From the NCBI RefSeq assembly GCF_900177725.1, contig NZ_FXAT01000007.1:62001-126000 (forward strand): 64,000 nucleotides of DNA. The letters are read 5' to 3'. The translations under genes were made by a program, and so were the position numbers. This document shows, in pieces, positions 36,164 to 44,819 of this stretch. The DNA is from Paraburkholderia susongensis (lineage in GTDB: Bacteria > Pseudomonadota > Gammaproteobacteria > Burkholderiales > Burkholderiaceae). A model generated the notes under the pieces. It ran no database searches. It was given only the letters and a program-made list of their open reading frames with translations, and was not told the origin of the DNA. The stretch's first letter is position 1, and each line of letters starts with the position of its first letter.

Positions 36164-36580
36164 ATGAACATCCGATCTGTCCTCGCCGCTGCCTGCGCAG
36201 CCGTTGCCGTCACCGCCGCAATGCCTGCTGCCGCGCATGGGACCGGTGAAACCGTCACGCCCAACTTCGAGCATGCCATCCCCAACATTCCCGGCAAGTC
36301 GTTGACCGCCGTCGTCGTCGACTATGCCCCCGGCGGAGCGTCGCCCCCACACGAGCACGCAAAGTCGGCCTTTATCTATGCCTATGTCGTGTCGGGCGCC
36401 ATCGAGTCGCAAGTGAACGACGGCCCGAAGCGGGTCTATCACGCCGGTGAAAGCTTCTTCGAGGAGCCGGGTTCGCTTCACCGCGTGAGCCGCAATGCGA
36501 GCAAGACCAGGCCCGCGAAATTGCTGGCGGTGTTCGTGGTTGATTCCGACGACAAAGCCCTGACCACACCGGTCAAGTAA
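36164..36580 (+). CDS. Exported cupin-domain protein
   Basis: The start at ATG 36164 (or TTG 36161) lies after AAGGAG; the longer frame to 36047 crosses the regulatory repeats. The 138-residue protein has a signal peptide (LAAACAAVAVTAAMPAAAHG) and one cupin barrel: PGGASPPHEHAKSAFIYAYVVSGAIE is cupin motif 1 with His/His/Glu-type metal ligands, and GESFFEEPGSLHRVSRN is motif 2. It would bind a metal in the periplasm; enzymatic function is unknown. It is followed by an epimerase gene in the same operon. Confidence 0.88.
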   Translation: MNIRSVLAAACAAVAVTAAMPAAAHGTGETVTPNFEHAIPNIPGKSLTAVVVDYAPGGASPPHEHAKSAFIYAYVVSGAIESQVNDGPKRVYHAGESFFEEPGSLHRVSRNASKTRPAKLLAVFVVDSDDKALTTPVK

Positions 36581-36605
36581 ATCAGGCACATCGAGGAGCA
36601 AACAT

Positions 36606-36668
36606 ATGAGCAAGCGTCTCGACTACAACCAGATGCTTGAATCGACACGCCGCCAACAGGAGAACTTC
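36606..36668 (+). other. Leader segment resembling a carboxymuconolactone decarboxylase N-terminus
   Basis: In frame with and directly upstream of the epimerase gene, an ATG at 36606 opens MSKRLDYNQMLESTRRQQENF. The MSxRLDYxQ start is typical of carboxymuconolactone decarboxylase/AhpD-like proteins and not of epimerases. It may be the leftover start of a deleted gene. Confidence 0.4.
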
Positions 36669-37586
36669 ATGAAGATTTTCATTGCCGGCGCGACAGGCGC
36701 CGTGGGATTGCCACTCGTGCGCGTGCTGTGCACGCTCGGTCATCAGGTGACCGGCATGACTCGCGCAGGCGCGGGCGTGGATCGTCTGCGCGAGCTCGGC
36801 GCGGTGCCGTCATGCGCCGACGCTTTCGACGCCGCTGCCGTGCGTTCCGCGATCGAGGCCGCGTCGCCGGACGTCGTCATCGACCAGTTGACCTGGCTTC
36901 CCGCCAACCCCGCCGACATTATCAAGTCGATGCCCAACGACACGCGCCTTCATCGTGAGGGAGGCGCCAACCTGCTCGCCGCGGCCAGGGAGTTGGGTGT
37001 GAGCCGCTATATCGTGCAATCTCGCGGATTTTACCTGGATGCTCCGGCGGGACAACTCGCCGACGAAACAGCCAGGCTCAGGTACGACGCTCCGGGCGAA
37101 ATTGGCGACAGCGTGCGTGCCATCGGCGAGTATGAGGACAAGGTGCTTGCCTCTGCGTCACTCGACGGTGTCGTCATGCGCTACGGCTTCTTCTATGGTC
37201 CCGGCACCTGGTACCGCCCCGACGGCGCGATTGCGGAGCAGGTGCGCAACGGCGAGTCGTCGATCATCGGAGCAGGCAATGCCGTCTGGTCGTTCGTCCA
37301 TATCGACGACGCCATCGCGGCAACCGTCGCCGCGCTGACGTCCGAGCCCGGTGTGTACAACGTCGTCGACGACGATCCCCTGCCTGTCGCCGAATGGCTG
37401 CCGGCGTTCGCACGCTGGGTCGGCGCACCGACACCGCCGGGCGTCAGCGTGAACGACGCGCTGAATCTGGCTGGCGAGGAAGCGGTTTTTTACCATACGC
37501 GGCTGACCGGCGCTTCGAATGAGCGGGCCAAAGCGAAGCTCGGATTCGCGCCCAGGCCGCTTCTGTGGAAGAGTGGCGCAAGCTAG
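36669..37586 (+). CDS. NAD(P)-binding epimerase/reductase (extended SDR, NmrA-like)
   Basis: The start at ATG 36669 has AGGAG seven bases upstream and gives the usual N-terminus MKIFIAGATGAVGLPLVRVL, a Rossmann motif GATGAVG. The 305-residue protein is an atypical extended SDR: the tyrosine position is not in a clear YxxxK pattern (YIVQSRGFYLD), while RYGFFYGPGTWY and SFVHIDDAIAATVAAL are typical NAD-dependent epimerase/dehydratase features. It probably acts in the cytoplasm on a small carbonyl or sugar compound. It follows the cupin gene on the same strand. Confidence 0.87.
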   Translation: MKIFIAGATGAVGLPLVRVLCTLGHQVTGMTRAGAGVDRLRELGAVPSCADAFDAAAVRSAIEAASPDVVIDQLTWLPANPADIIKSMPNDTRLHREGGANLLAAARELGVSRYIVQSRGFYLDAPAGQLADETARLRYDAPGEIGDSVRAIGEYEDKVLASASLDGVVMRYGFFYGPGTWYRPDGAIAEQVRNGESSIIGAGNAVWSFVHIDDAIAATVAALTSEPGVYNVVDDDPLPVAEWLPAFARWVGAPTPPGVSVNDALNLAGEEAVFYHTRLTGASNERAKAKLGFAPRPLLWKSGAS

Positions 37587-37724
37587 GCAGCGATGACATG
37601 TGAGCACCAGCGGGGCAAAGGAGAGGGGAGTGCGATTTACGGCGGCATCCCGATCGGATATCCGCAAGCGCGCACGCCTCTCCAGCAATTCTCACTGCTT
37701 GAATCAACAGGACTGCTACCGTTT

Positions 37725-38471
37725 TTATGGCTTACTGCCCAGCAGCCGTTCGAGCGATTCAGGCAGGCCGCGATTCGGCTTGACCGGCGGCTGGGCGAAA
37801 CTGCCTTTCGTGGCCTTTTTCGGACCTAGCCGGATCAGGCTCTCAAGCTGGGTAATCGCGCTCGACACGCCATCGACCACCGGCACCGGCAGTTCGGCAC
37901 GGATCTCACGCGCGAGCCCCGCGAGAGGCGCGCCGGCGATGATGATGACGTCGGCCCCGTCATCCTCGACCACTTCGTTACACAGTGCCTTCAGTCGTCC
38001 AGCGTAGTCCTGCTGCACGCTGCCGATATCGCGCAACGGTTCCTCGAGCGCGCGAATGCTGGCGAGCCGGCTCGCCAGATGGCTGCGCTCGACAGTCTCG
38101 CGATACCACGCCTTGATTCGCGGCGAGATCGCGATGATCGAGAAGCGCTGCCCGAGCGTCGCCGCAGTCATGAGCGAGGACTCGGTCAGCCCGACTACCG
38201 GCACGTCGATCAGCTCCTTGATGCCCTGCAGGCCCGGGTCGCCGAACGCGGCGACCACGACACCGTCGTAGGTGCCGTGGCGTTCGGCCGCCACGCACGC
38301 GGTCGCGTACGCGCCGACCAGCGCTTCGAAGCGAGTTTCTATGTACGCCACGCCGAACGGCGCGGTCGCGACCACGATCTCGGTCCCGGGCGAAGCGCTG
38401 CGTTGCGCCTCTGCCTGAATCAGCGCCGAGACACTTTCGGAGATGTTGGGGTTGATGACCAGGATCTTCAT
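37725..38471 (-). CDS. Asp/Glu/hydantoin racemase family protein lacking the catalytic cysteines
   Basis: A 248-residue protein with the hydantoin racemase fold (N-terminus MKILVINPNISESVSALI). The two catalytic cysteines of HyuE-type racemases lie in ACFGDPG and LGCAGMA motifs. Here the first is VVAAFGDPG (Ala75) and the second is IIAGAPLAG (no Cys), so racemase chemistry by two thiols is not possible. The rest of the core (DVPVVGLTESSL, ELPVPVVDGVSSAI) is well kept, so it may bind a hydantoin-like or cyclic imide-type ligand, act as another enzyme, or regulate. It is the last gene of a minus-strand operon behind a hydantoinase. Confidence 0.85.
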   Translation of the reverse strand: MKILVINPNISESVSALIQAEAQRSASPGTEIVVATAPFGVAYIETRFEALVGAYATACVAAERHGTYDGVVVAAFGDPGLQGIKELIDVPVVGLTESSLMTAATLGQRFSIIAISPRIKAWYRETVERSHLASRLASIRALEEPLRDIGSVQQDYAGRLKALCNEVVEDDGADVIIIAGAPLAGLAREIRAELPVPVVDGVSSAITQLESLIRLGPKKATKGSFAQPPVKPNRGLPESLERLLGSKP

Positions 38472-38485
38472 GCTGCTCTCCGATA

Positions 38486-39901
38486 TCAGAGGTCGATGTA
38501 CTGCGGCTTGCCGGCAGCGAGAAACCGGCCCCGGCCCGCTTCCGGTTCGAGATAGCGGCCGCTCTCGACGAGCAGTTCACCGCGTGACAGACAGTGCTTC
38601 GGCCAACCCTGGACGGTTCGGCCTTCGTACGGCGTGTAGTCCACGTTGTGATGCAGCGCGTCGTTCGTGATGGCAACCTGCCTTAGCGGATCCCACAGCA
38701 CGATGTCGGCGTCGGCACCGACCGCGATCGTTCCCTTGCGAGGATAAAGGCCGTACAGCTTCGCGGGATTCAGGGACGTCAGTTCGACGAACTTGTGCAG
38801 CGACAGCTTGCCGCGGCTCACGCCATCGAACAGCAGCGCGAGCCGGGTCTCGATGCCCGGGATGCCGTTCGGGATGTGTTCAAACGAGACTTCCTTGCCG
38901 CCGGGCTTCTTGCCCTGCGGATCGTCGAATGAGAACGGCGCGTGGTCGGACGAGAACACGCTGAATGCGCCACGCTTCAGCGCGCTCCACACTGCCTTCT
39001 GGTTGGACGTGTCGCGCGGCGGCGGACTGCAAACGCACCTGGCGCCGTGATAGCCGTCCTCATGGCCGAGGTCTTCGGCGGTCAGGTAAAGGTACTGCGG
39101 GCAGGTTTCGGCGTAGATATTGAGGCCGCGTTGCTGCGCCCATTCGATCTGCTCGATCGCATCCTGGCCCGACACATGAACGATCAGGATCGGCACGTCG
39201 ACGAGTTCGGAGAAGGCAATCGCACGGTGTGTCGCTTCGCGCTCGACCACGGCCGGGCGCGAAAGCGCGTGATACATCGGCGCGTGTTTTCCGGCTTCGG
39301 TGAGCCTGTCGGTCAGCCACGCAATGCAGTCCGAATTCTCGGCATGCACCATGACCAAAGCCTGGTTGCGGCGTGCCACGTCCATCACCTCGAGGATCTC
39401 GCGGTCGCTGAGCTTGAGATCGTCGTACGTCATGTAGATCTTGAAAGACGTGTAACCGGCCGCGATCAGTTCCGGCAGTTCGCGCTCCAGCACCTCGGGT
39501 GTCGGATCGGAGACGATGAGATGGAACGCGTAGTCAGTGACCGCGCGACCGTCGGCGCGGCGATGGTAGTCGGCCACTGCGGCTTTGAGCGATTGTCCCT
39601 TTGCCTGCGCGGCGAACGGGATCACCGTCGTGGTGCCGCCGCACACGGCGGCGCGTGTGCCACTCAGGAAGTCGTCCGCCATCCTTAGCCCGTCAGGCAT
39701 GGGCTGATCGAGATGGCAGTGCGCGTCGATACCGCCGGGCAACGCCAGCAGGCCGGTCGCGTCGATCTCGCGCTTGCCCGCGTCAAGCTCGCGGCCGAGC
39801 GCGACGACGATGCCGTCCTTCACGCCAATATCGCAGTTGAAACGCTCGGACGCGGTTACCACGTCCGCATTGCGGATCACCAGGTCGTATTCGGTTGTCA
39901 T
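38486..39901 (-). CDS. Dihydropyrimidinase / D-hydantoinase
   Basis: Start at ATG 39901 (MTTEYDLVIRNADVV). The 471-residue amidohydrolase has the full binuclear zinc site: GGIDAHCHLDQP (His61, His63), the carboxylated lysine in FKIYMTYDD (Lys154), VHAEN (His186), VHVSGQD (His242) and FSSDHAPFS (Asp319). It opens cyclic amides such as dihydrouracil, hydantoins or imides to N-carbamoyl or half-amide products. No beta-ureidopropionase or N-carbamoylase gene follows, so a cyclic imide or unusual hydantoin substrate is possible. It lies between the racemase-like and isomerase-like genes with 10-15 base gaps. Confidence 0.92.
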   Translation of the reverse strand: MTTEYDLVIRNADVVTASERFNCDIGVKDGIVVALGRELDAGKREIDATGLLALPGGIDAHCHLDQPMPDGLRMADDFLSGTRAAVCGGTTTVIPFAAQAKGQSLKAAVADYHRRADGRAVTDYAFHLIVSDPTPEVLERELPELIAAGYTSFKIYMTYDDLKLSDREILEVMDVARRNQALVMVHAENSDCIAWLTDRLTEAGKHAPMYHALSRPAVVEREATHRAIAFSELVDVPILIVHVSGQDAIEQIEWAQQRGLNIYAETCPQYLYLTAEDLGHEDGYHGARCVCSPPPRDTSNQKAVWSALKRGAFSVFSSDHAPFSFDDPQGKKPGGKEVSFEHIPNGIPGIETRLALLFDGVSRGKLSLHKFVELTSLNPAKLYGLYPRKGTIAVGADADIVLWDPLRQVAITNDALHHNVDYTPYEGRTVQGWPKHCLSRGELLVESGRYLEPEAGRGRFLAAGKPQYIDL

Positions 39902-39911
39902 GGCAGGTCTC

Positions 39912-40640
39912 TCAGACAACTTCGGAAAACAGGCTGCCCCAACCCGCGAGCCGGGTCGTGTCGTAGCCGGCGAGCTTCAGCGACTTCCACACCACGGTAG
40001 AGATGGTGTCGTAAAGCGGGATGCCGTGATGCCGCTCAACTTCCGAGGCCAGATGCGCGGCATGCAGGTTGGTGCAGAAGGTGACGATCGCCTCCGGGCC
40101 CTGCGTCGCGACTTCGCGAATCTGTGCGAGCAGCGTGTCTTCGGTTACTTCGGAGAACTGGAAGTTCACCTTCAGGCCGAGATGGTTTTCGCAAGAACAG
40201 TCGATGCCGTGCTCACGGTAGTTGGCAACGATCTTCTGCTGGACCTCCTTGAGGTAAGGCGTGACCAGGCCGAATTTCTTCACCCGGGTCTTCTCCAGAA
40301 TCTCGTTCAACGCCAGCACCGATGTGGTCGCAGGGATGCCCGTCGCCTCTTCGATTTCGCGGCACAGACGGCGGTCGGTCTCGAAACCGAGCCAGCCGGA
40401 TGAAGTGCCATTCCATGCGATCACGTCGACCTTGGCGTCGGCCAGCAGCCTCGCGGCCTGAATGATGTTGGTCGTGTCGAATTGCCCGAGCGCGCTGTCG
40501 GACAGCGAGATTTCAGTGACCGTGAAGCGCGAGAAATGAGCACTGACACCGGGCAATTGGGCCACCATCGCGCTCGTAATCGGTTCGAGCGCGGTATTGG
40601 ATGAAGGGGTAAGCATGCCGAGCAGGACGCGTTTGCTCAT
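39912..40640 (-). CDS. Maleate isomerase / arylmalonate decarboxylase family protein
   Basis: A 242-residue member of the Asp/Glu racemase superfamily branch that includes maleate cis-trans isomerase and arylmalonate decarboxylase. The N-terminus VLLGMLTPSSNTALEPI is diagnostic. The first catalytic position reads IAWNGTSSG (Gly78), as in arylmalonate decarboxylase, whereas maleate isomerase has a cysteine there. The second cysteine is present in IVTFCTNLHA (Cys189). A one-thiol mechanism is therefore expected, and the reaction may be decarboxylation or another proton shift rather than maleate isomerisation. It precedes the hydantoinase gene by 10 bases. Confidence 0.85.
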   Translation of the reverse strand: MSKRVLLGMLTPSSNTALEPITSAMVAQLPGVSAHFSRFTVTEISLSDSALGQFDTTNIIQAARLLADAKVDVIAWNGTSSGWLGFETDRRLCREIEEATGIPATTSVLALNEILEKTRVKKFGLVTPYLKEVQQKIVANYREHGIDCSCENHLGLKVNFQFSEVTEDTLLAQIREVATQGPEAIVTFCTNLHAAHLASEVERHHGIPLYDTISTVVWKSLKLAGYDTTRLAGWGSLFSEVV

Positions 40641-40683
40641 AATGAAGTCAGCAACCAGTGATTAAAGGTGAAGAAAGCCAGGC

Positions 40684-41982
40684 TCAGACGGGCAGCTTGC
40701 GTTCGTAGTCGATCAGCGTCGAACAGACGAAGAGGCCTACGCCCGCGGCAGCGAAAAACATCAGAGCCAGAAAGTAAGAGCCGGTAGTTTGCACGATGAG
40801 GCCAACGATGATCGGCACGAGCACTCCGCCGATATTGCCGCCCAGGTTCATCAGACCGCCAAGAAAGCCGACCTTGTTGCGTGTACCGAGGATGGAAGGC
40901 AGGCACCAGTACAGACCGCACCAGCGCAGGAAAAACAGCGTGGAGGCGAGCAACACCACCGTCGTCGTCGCATTCCCGACATAGGCGACCGAGAAAATCG
41001 ACACTGTGGCCGCCACCGCGGCGATACCGAACAGCGTGCGCATCACGCGATTAGGCGCACCGCCCGCCGCCTTCCACTTGTCGGCAATCCATCCGCCGAT
41101 CAGTTCACCCACGAAACCGCTGAAGAAGATCGCGAAACTGGCTCCGCCCATCTGCTGGATATTGAAGCCGTGAACCTTGTTCAGATAGTTCGGCATCCAG
41201 GTGAGCAGGCCGTAGAACAGCGAGTTGAAGCACATCCAGCCGAAGAACATGCCCCACACCGAGCGATAGCGGAAAAAATCCAGGCTGCGGCCGCTGGCAT
41301 GAACCGGCTCGCTGCGGTGTTCTTCCTGCAGGGCCGCTTCGAGATAGTCCGCTTCCGCCTGATTCACGGCCGGATGCTCGCGCGGGTTGTTGCGGATGTA
41401 GTACCAGGCAAGCAGGCCGGCAAGCATGGTGCCCACACCCGCCACCACGAAGGAAGTGCGCCAGGATCCGAACTCGCTGATCAACCCGGAGATGATCACC
41501 GCACCGAGTGCCGCTCCCAGCGGGGCGCCGCCGTCGAGCAGCGTCGCGCCGCGGCCACGTTCGTGCCGCGTCATCCACATGGCGTTGAGCTTGCCGCCCG
41601 CCGGGTAGATCGGCGCTTCCGCGGCGCCCAGGCCCAGACGGGTAAGAATCAGCGCAGTGGCCGTCGTGCAGACGGCGGCAATGCCCTGGAAGAAGCCCCA
41701 GAACAACGTGGCGCACGCGATCACGATGCGTGGCTTGAAACGGTCAGCCAGCATGCCGCCCGGAATCTGCATGAGCGCGTAAGTCCAGAAGAACGAGCTG
41801 AGAATCAGTCCCTGCACCGCGGGGGCGATGTGAAACTCCTTCGCGATCAGCGGCATGGCCACGGACAGCGAGGCCCGGTCCACATAGTTGATCGAGATCA
41901 GCATCAACATGATCAGAAAGATTCGCCAGCGTACGCCGGTCCTGGCCTCGGCCTGCACGGCCGCATTTACGGTTCGCATCAT
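40684..41982 (-). CDS. MFS transporter, anion:cation symporter (ACS) type
   Basis: A 432-residue permease with twelve transmembrane segments and the ACS/sialate-glucarate subfamily features: ISINYVDRASLSVAMPLI in helix 1, TYALMQIPGGMLADRFKPR after helix 2, and LGAAEAPIYPAGGKLNAMW. It should import an organic anion, plausibly the amide, imide or derived acid used by the following enzymes. It is the first gene of the minus-strand operon ending at 37725, divergent from a GntR regulator with 195 bases of AT-rich DNA between them. Confidence 0.92.
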   Translation of the reverse strand: MMRTVNAAVQAEARTGVRWRIFLIMLMLISINYVDRASLSVAMPLIAKEFHIAPAVQGLILSSFFWTYALMQIPGGMLADRFKPRIVIACATLFWGFFQGIAAVCTTATALILTRLGLGAAEAPIYPAGGKLNAMWMTRHERGRGATLLDGGAPLGAALGAVIISGLISEFGSWRTSFVVAGVGTMLAGLLAWYYIRNNPREHPAVNQAEADYLEAALQEEHRSEPVHASGRSLDFFRYRSVWGMFFGWMCFNSLFYGLLTWMPNYLNKVHGFNIQQMGGASFAIFFSGFVGELIGGWIADKWKAAGGAPNRVMRTLFGIAAVAATVSIFSVAYVGNATTTVVLLASTLFFLRWCGLYWCLPSILGTRNKVGFLGGLMNLGGNIGGVLVPIIVGLIVQTTGSYFLALMFFAAAGVGLFVCSTLIDYERKLPV

Positions 41983-42150
41983 CTATGTCTCCTCCGTTCG
42001 GCTGTCATGGCCTTCGGGTTTCATGTCTGTGACCCGGACCGCTTCCGGCCCGGTGCGCCGCCAGCGCCAGCGCAGTATATGATGCCTAATTATGAATTAC
42101 AAGCGCTGCACTTCATTGATTTTTAACGTATTTTATTTTTGTAGATAGTC

Positions 42151-42168
42151 TGTCAAACATGTAAGACA
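42151..42168. promoter_or_regulatory. 18-bp dyad, candidate GntR operator
   Basis: TGTCAAACATGTAAGACA is a palindrome with 14 of 18 positions matched and a perfect ACATGT centre. It sits in the AT-rich divergent promoter region between the MFS and GntR genes, ending nine bases before the GntR start, where an autoregulatory operator would be expected. Confidence 0.55.
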
Positions 42169-42177
42169 ATTAAGCAA

Positions 42178-42906
42178 ATGCGGAAGATACAAACGGAAAC
42201 AGGCGACATGGACACGAAGTCACTACCGGCTGACACACGCAAGCGGATCAGCCTGCGCGGCACGGGTATGTACGCGGCGATCGCGGAGCGATTGCGCGAG
42301 ATGATTCTCGACGGTGAATTGGCGCCCGGAGCGCGTATCGACGAGAAGGCGCTGTGCGAGCAGTTCGACATCTCCAGAACGCCTTTGCGCGAGGCGCTCA
42401 AAACGCTGGTGACCGAAGGGCACGTCACCCACCGGCAGCACATGGGCTTTCAGGTCGCACCGATCGACAGGGACGAGATCGCTGCGATCTTTGAAGTGCT
42501 GCATGGACTGGAGGAAACCGCCGGACGGCTTGCCGCGCAGCGTATCGACGACAAGCAGATGAAGGTATTGCTGGAGCGCCATCGCGCGATGGAAACCTAT
42601 CACCGTGACGGCAAGCGCACGGCCTACTACCGCGCGAATCAGAAAGTGCATCAGCAGATCGTCGATGTCGCCAGCAATCCGGTGCTATCCGACCTGTACG
42701 CTTCGTTGATGAGCAAGATCCATCGTGCGAGAGGGTCGGCCAACGCCGATGTGCTCCGCTGGGCCGAGTCGCTCGGCGAGCACGGCGAAATACTGAGCGC
42801 GCTGTCGCGGCGCGATGGAGCATGCCTCGCCCGCTTACTGCGCGAGCATTCCGAGCACACGGCAGCGGAAGTCATGAAAGTGCTGCAGGCCACGAACGGG
42901 AATTAG
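42178..42906 (+). CDS. GntR family transcriptional regulator (FadR/FCD subfamily)
   Basis: A 242-residue regulator, with ATG 42178 or 42208 as start. The GntR winged helix-turn-helix (MYAAIAERLREMILDGELAPGARIDEKALCEQFDISRTPLREALKTLVTEG) is followed by an all-helical FCD ligand domain (EIAAIFEVLHGLEETAGRLAAQRI, ... HQQIVDVASNPVL, ... EHGEILSALSRRDG). The His/Asp/His pattern for a metal-bound carboxylate ligand appears partly kept. It is divergent from the cyclic amide operon and most likely represses it until the substrate or product binds. Confidence 0.92.
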   Translation: MRKIQTETGDMDTKSLPADTRKRISLRGTGMYAAIAERLREMILDGELAPGARIDEKALCEQFDISRTPLREALKTLVTEGHVTHRQHMGFQVAPIDRDEIAAIFEVLHGLEETAGRLAAQRIDDKQMKVLLERHRAMETYHRDGKRTAYYRANQKVHQQIVDVASNPVLSDLYASLMSKIHRARGSANADVLRWAESLGEHGEILSALSRRDGACLARLLREHSEHTAAEVMKVLQATNGN

Positions 42907-42991
42907 CGAGGGCCTGCGAAACCCGCATTGTCCGGGGCGACTAGTCGCGGACCCAACGTGAGCAAAGCTGAAATTCGACAGGAGACATCTC

Positions 42992-43825
42992 ATGTGCCGC
43001 TGGCTCGCTTATTCCGGCAAACCGCTTCAGCTCGAAACAGTGCTGTTCAACGCGAAGCATTCGCTGATCGATCAGAGCCTGCATTCGCGGCTCGGCCACA
43101 CGACTACCAACGGTGACGGCTTCGGGATCGGCTGGTATGGACACCCGACCGACATTCCGTTCCGCTATCGCTGCATTCAACCGGCGTGGAGCGATCGCAA
43201 TCTACGTGAAGCCGCGCGTGCGATCCACGCGCCGCTGTTCGTCGCGCACATACGTTCGGCGACCGATACGCCGTCGCAGGAAACCAACTGTCATCCGTTT
43301 CGCCACGGCCGGTGGATGTTCATGCACAACGGCCTCGTGCGCAACTATCTGGCGATGCGTCGCGATCTGATGGTCGCGATCGAGCCCGAACTGTTCCCGT
43401 CGATCGAGGGATCGACCGATTCCGAAGTGCTGTTCTTCCTCGCGCTCACGTTCGGTCTCGAACTGGCGCCCGTCACCGCGCTCAAACGGATGGTGGCGTT
43501 CGTCGAGGAAACCGGCCGCCGCCACGGCGTGGATGAACCGCTGAACATGACCGTTTGCGCAACCGACGGCGAGCAGATCGTCGCGGTGCGCTATTCGAGC
43601 GAAAGGCAGTCACGCTCGCTGTTTCACAACACGTCGTTCCATCATCTGCACGAGTTGTATCCCGACGATCCGCGCATCGCGATGGCCGGGGAGGACGCGT
43701 TTCTGGTGCTGTCGGAGCCGCTCTCCGATTTACCGGACTGGTGGGAGGAGATTCCGGAGAGCACGGTGGTGGTGGCGCGTGGTGGTGAGATCGAGCAGTT
43801 TCCGTTCGAGCCTCAGGCGGCTTGA
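42992..43825 (+). CDS. Class II glutamine amidotransferase
   Basis: A 277-residue Ntn-hydrolase with the nucleophile Cys2 directly after the initiator methionine (MCRWLAYSGKPLQLE). NGDGFGIGWYG and HIRSATDTPSQETNCHPF match the YafJ/GATase type 6-4 group, and the NSDSE-like SEVLFF segment follows. It hydrolyses glutamine or a gamma-glutamyl amide; many stand-alone members have no known partner. A good AGGAGA precedes the ATG. It is not obviously part of the neighbouring operons and ends 46 bases before the convergent AraC gene. Confidence 0.9.
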   Translation: MCRWLAYSGKPLQLETVLFNAKHSLIDQSLHSRLGHTTTNGDGFGIGWYGHPTDIPFRYRCIQPAWSDRNLREAARAIHAPLFVAHIRSATDTPSQETNCHPFRHGRWMFMHNGLVRNYLAMRRDLMVAIEPELFPSIEGSTDSEVLFFLALTFGLELAPVTALKRMVAFVEETGRRHGVDEPLNMTVCATDGEQIVAVRYSSERQSRSLFHNTSFHHLHELYPDDPRIAMAGEDAFLVLSEPLSDLPDWWEEIPESTVVVARGGEIEQFPFEPQAA

Positions 43826-43871
43826 GCGGCTTGAGCGGAATCTCACGGTGTGATGCATTGACGCGCGTCAA

Positions 43872-44717
43872 TCACCCCCTCAACGGCAACCATATCTCCA
43901 CGCCACCCATCCCCGTCACTGCATCGAACTGCTCGCCATACCGCTCGAAATTCGGCGCGTCGGCGGGCACATGTCCCGACGCTGGCAGCCATTGATTCCA
44001 GATCGTATTCAGCGTGCGGCGAATCGCTGAAATATGCTCGCGATGGCTGAACACCGCATACCGTTGCGCGGCGATGCGCACTCGGCTCAACTCCACCGGC
44101 AGCGCCGAGAAGTCGCTGACTTCGACACCGCACAGGTAGTCGAAATTGCCGGCGTCGTCAGCGTTGTAGCACACGCCGTAGGCGACATTGCCGACTTGCC
44201 CGGGCACCTTGCCGATCAACGCGCCAAAGCGCTGCCATTGCGACGGAATCGCCTTGCTGGTCTCGCACGTATAGCGTTCGCTCAGGCCCGCGACGAGAAA
44301 CGGCTTGCCGTCTTCGAAGCGTGGCGACTCCAGATGGGGGAGAAGGGTTTCGTCCATTTTGATCGGCTCCACGATGGCTAGATTGTCGAGATGACCACGC
44401 GCGCGCAGCGCCTCGGGCGTGAGCCCGAACTGCTCGCGAAACGCGCGCGTGAATGCTTCGTGAGAGCCGTAACCGGTATCGATGGCGAGCGCCAGAATGT
44501 CGGGCGCGCCGCCGGCGAGACGCCGCGCGGCTTCGCTCAAACGACGCGCGCGCACGTAGCGCATCACCGAAAGCCCGGTCGCCGCTTCGAACGCGCGCGC
44601 GAGATGAAAGCGCGATACGCATGCGCAGCGGGCGATGTCGTCGAGCGTCAACGTGCCGCCAAAGTGGCTTTCGATAAACCAGAGCGCTTTTCCAACCGGA
44701 TTCATATCGGCTTTCAT
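43872..44717 (-). CDS. AraC regulator with GyrI-like effector domain
   Basis: A 281-residue regulator with the same plan as the protein at 21855: an N-terminal AraC DNA-binding domain (LTLDDIARCACVSRFHLARAFEAATGLSVMRYVRARRL and ILALAIDTGYGSHEAFTRAFREQFG) and a C-terminal GyrI-like ligand domain (FLVAGLSERYTCE, RYAVFSHREHI, ... GGVEIWLPL). The sequences differ enough to be separate functions. The next upstream gene on the same strand is a DHA2 drug exporter, and GyrI-type regulators often control such pumps, so a link is plausible. Confidence 0.92.
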   Translation of the reverse strand: MKADMNPVGKALWFIESHFGGTLTLDDIARCACVSRFHLARAFEAATGLSVMRYVRARRLSEAARRLAGGAPDILALAIDTGYGSHEAFTRAFREQFGLTPEALRARGHLDNLAIVEPIKMDETLLPHLESPRFEDGKPFLVAGLSERYTCETSKAIPSQWQRFGALIGKVPGQVGNVAYGVCYNADDAGNFDYLCGVEVSDFSALPVELSRVRIAAQRYAVFSHREHISAIRRTLNTIWNQWLPASGHVPADAPNFERYGEQFDAVTGMGGVEIWLPLRG

Positions 44718-44819
44718 GTCAGCATGAAGCCAGCATAGCCAGCGACAGTTCCTTGTGCTTGATCGTCTTTGCGGTTTTGCGATCGCGTGCGGAGACTTGT
44801 CGAACGACGGATGGATAAC

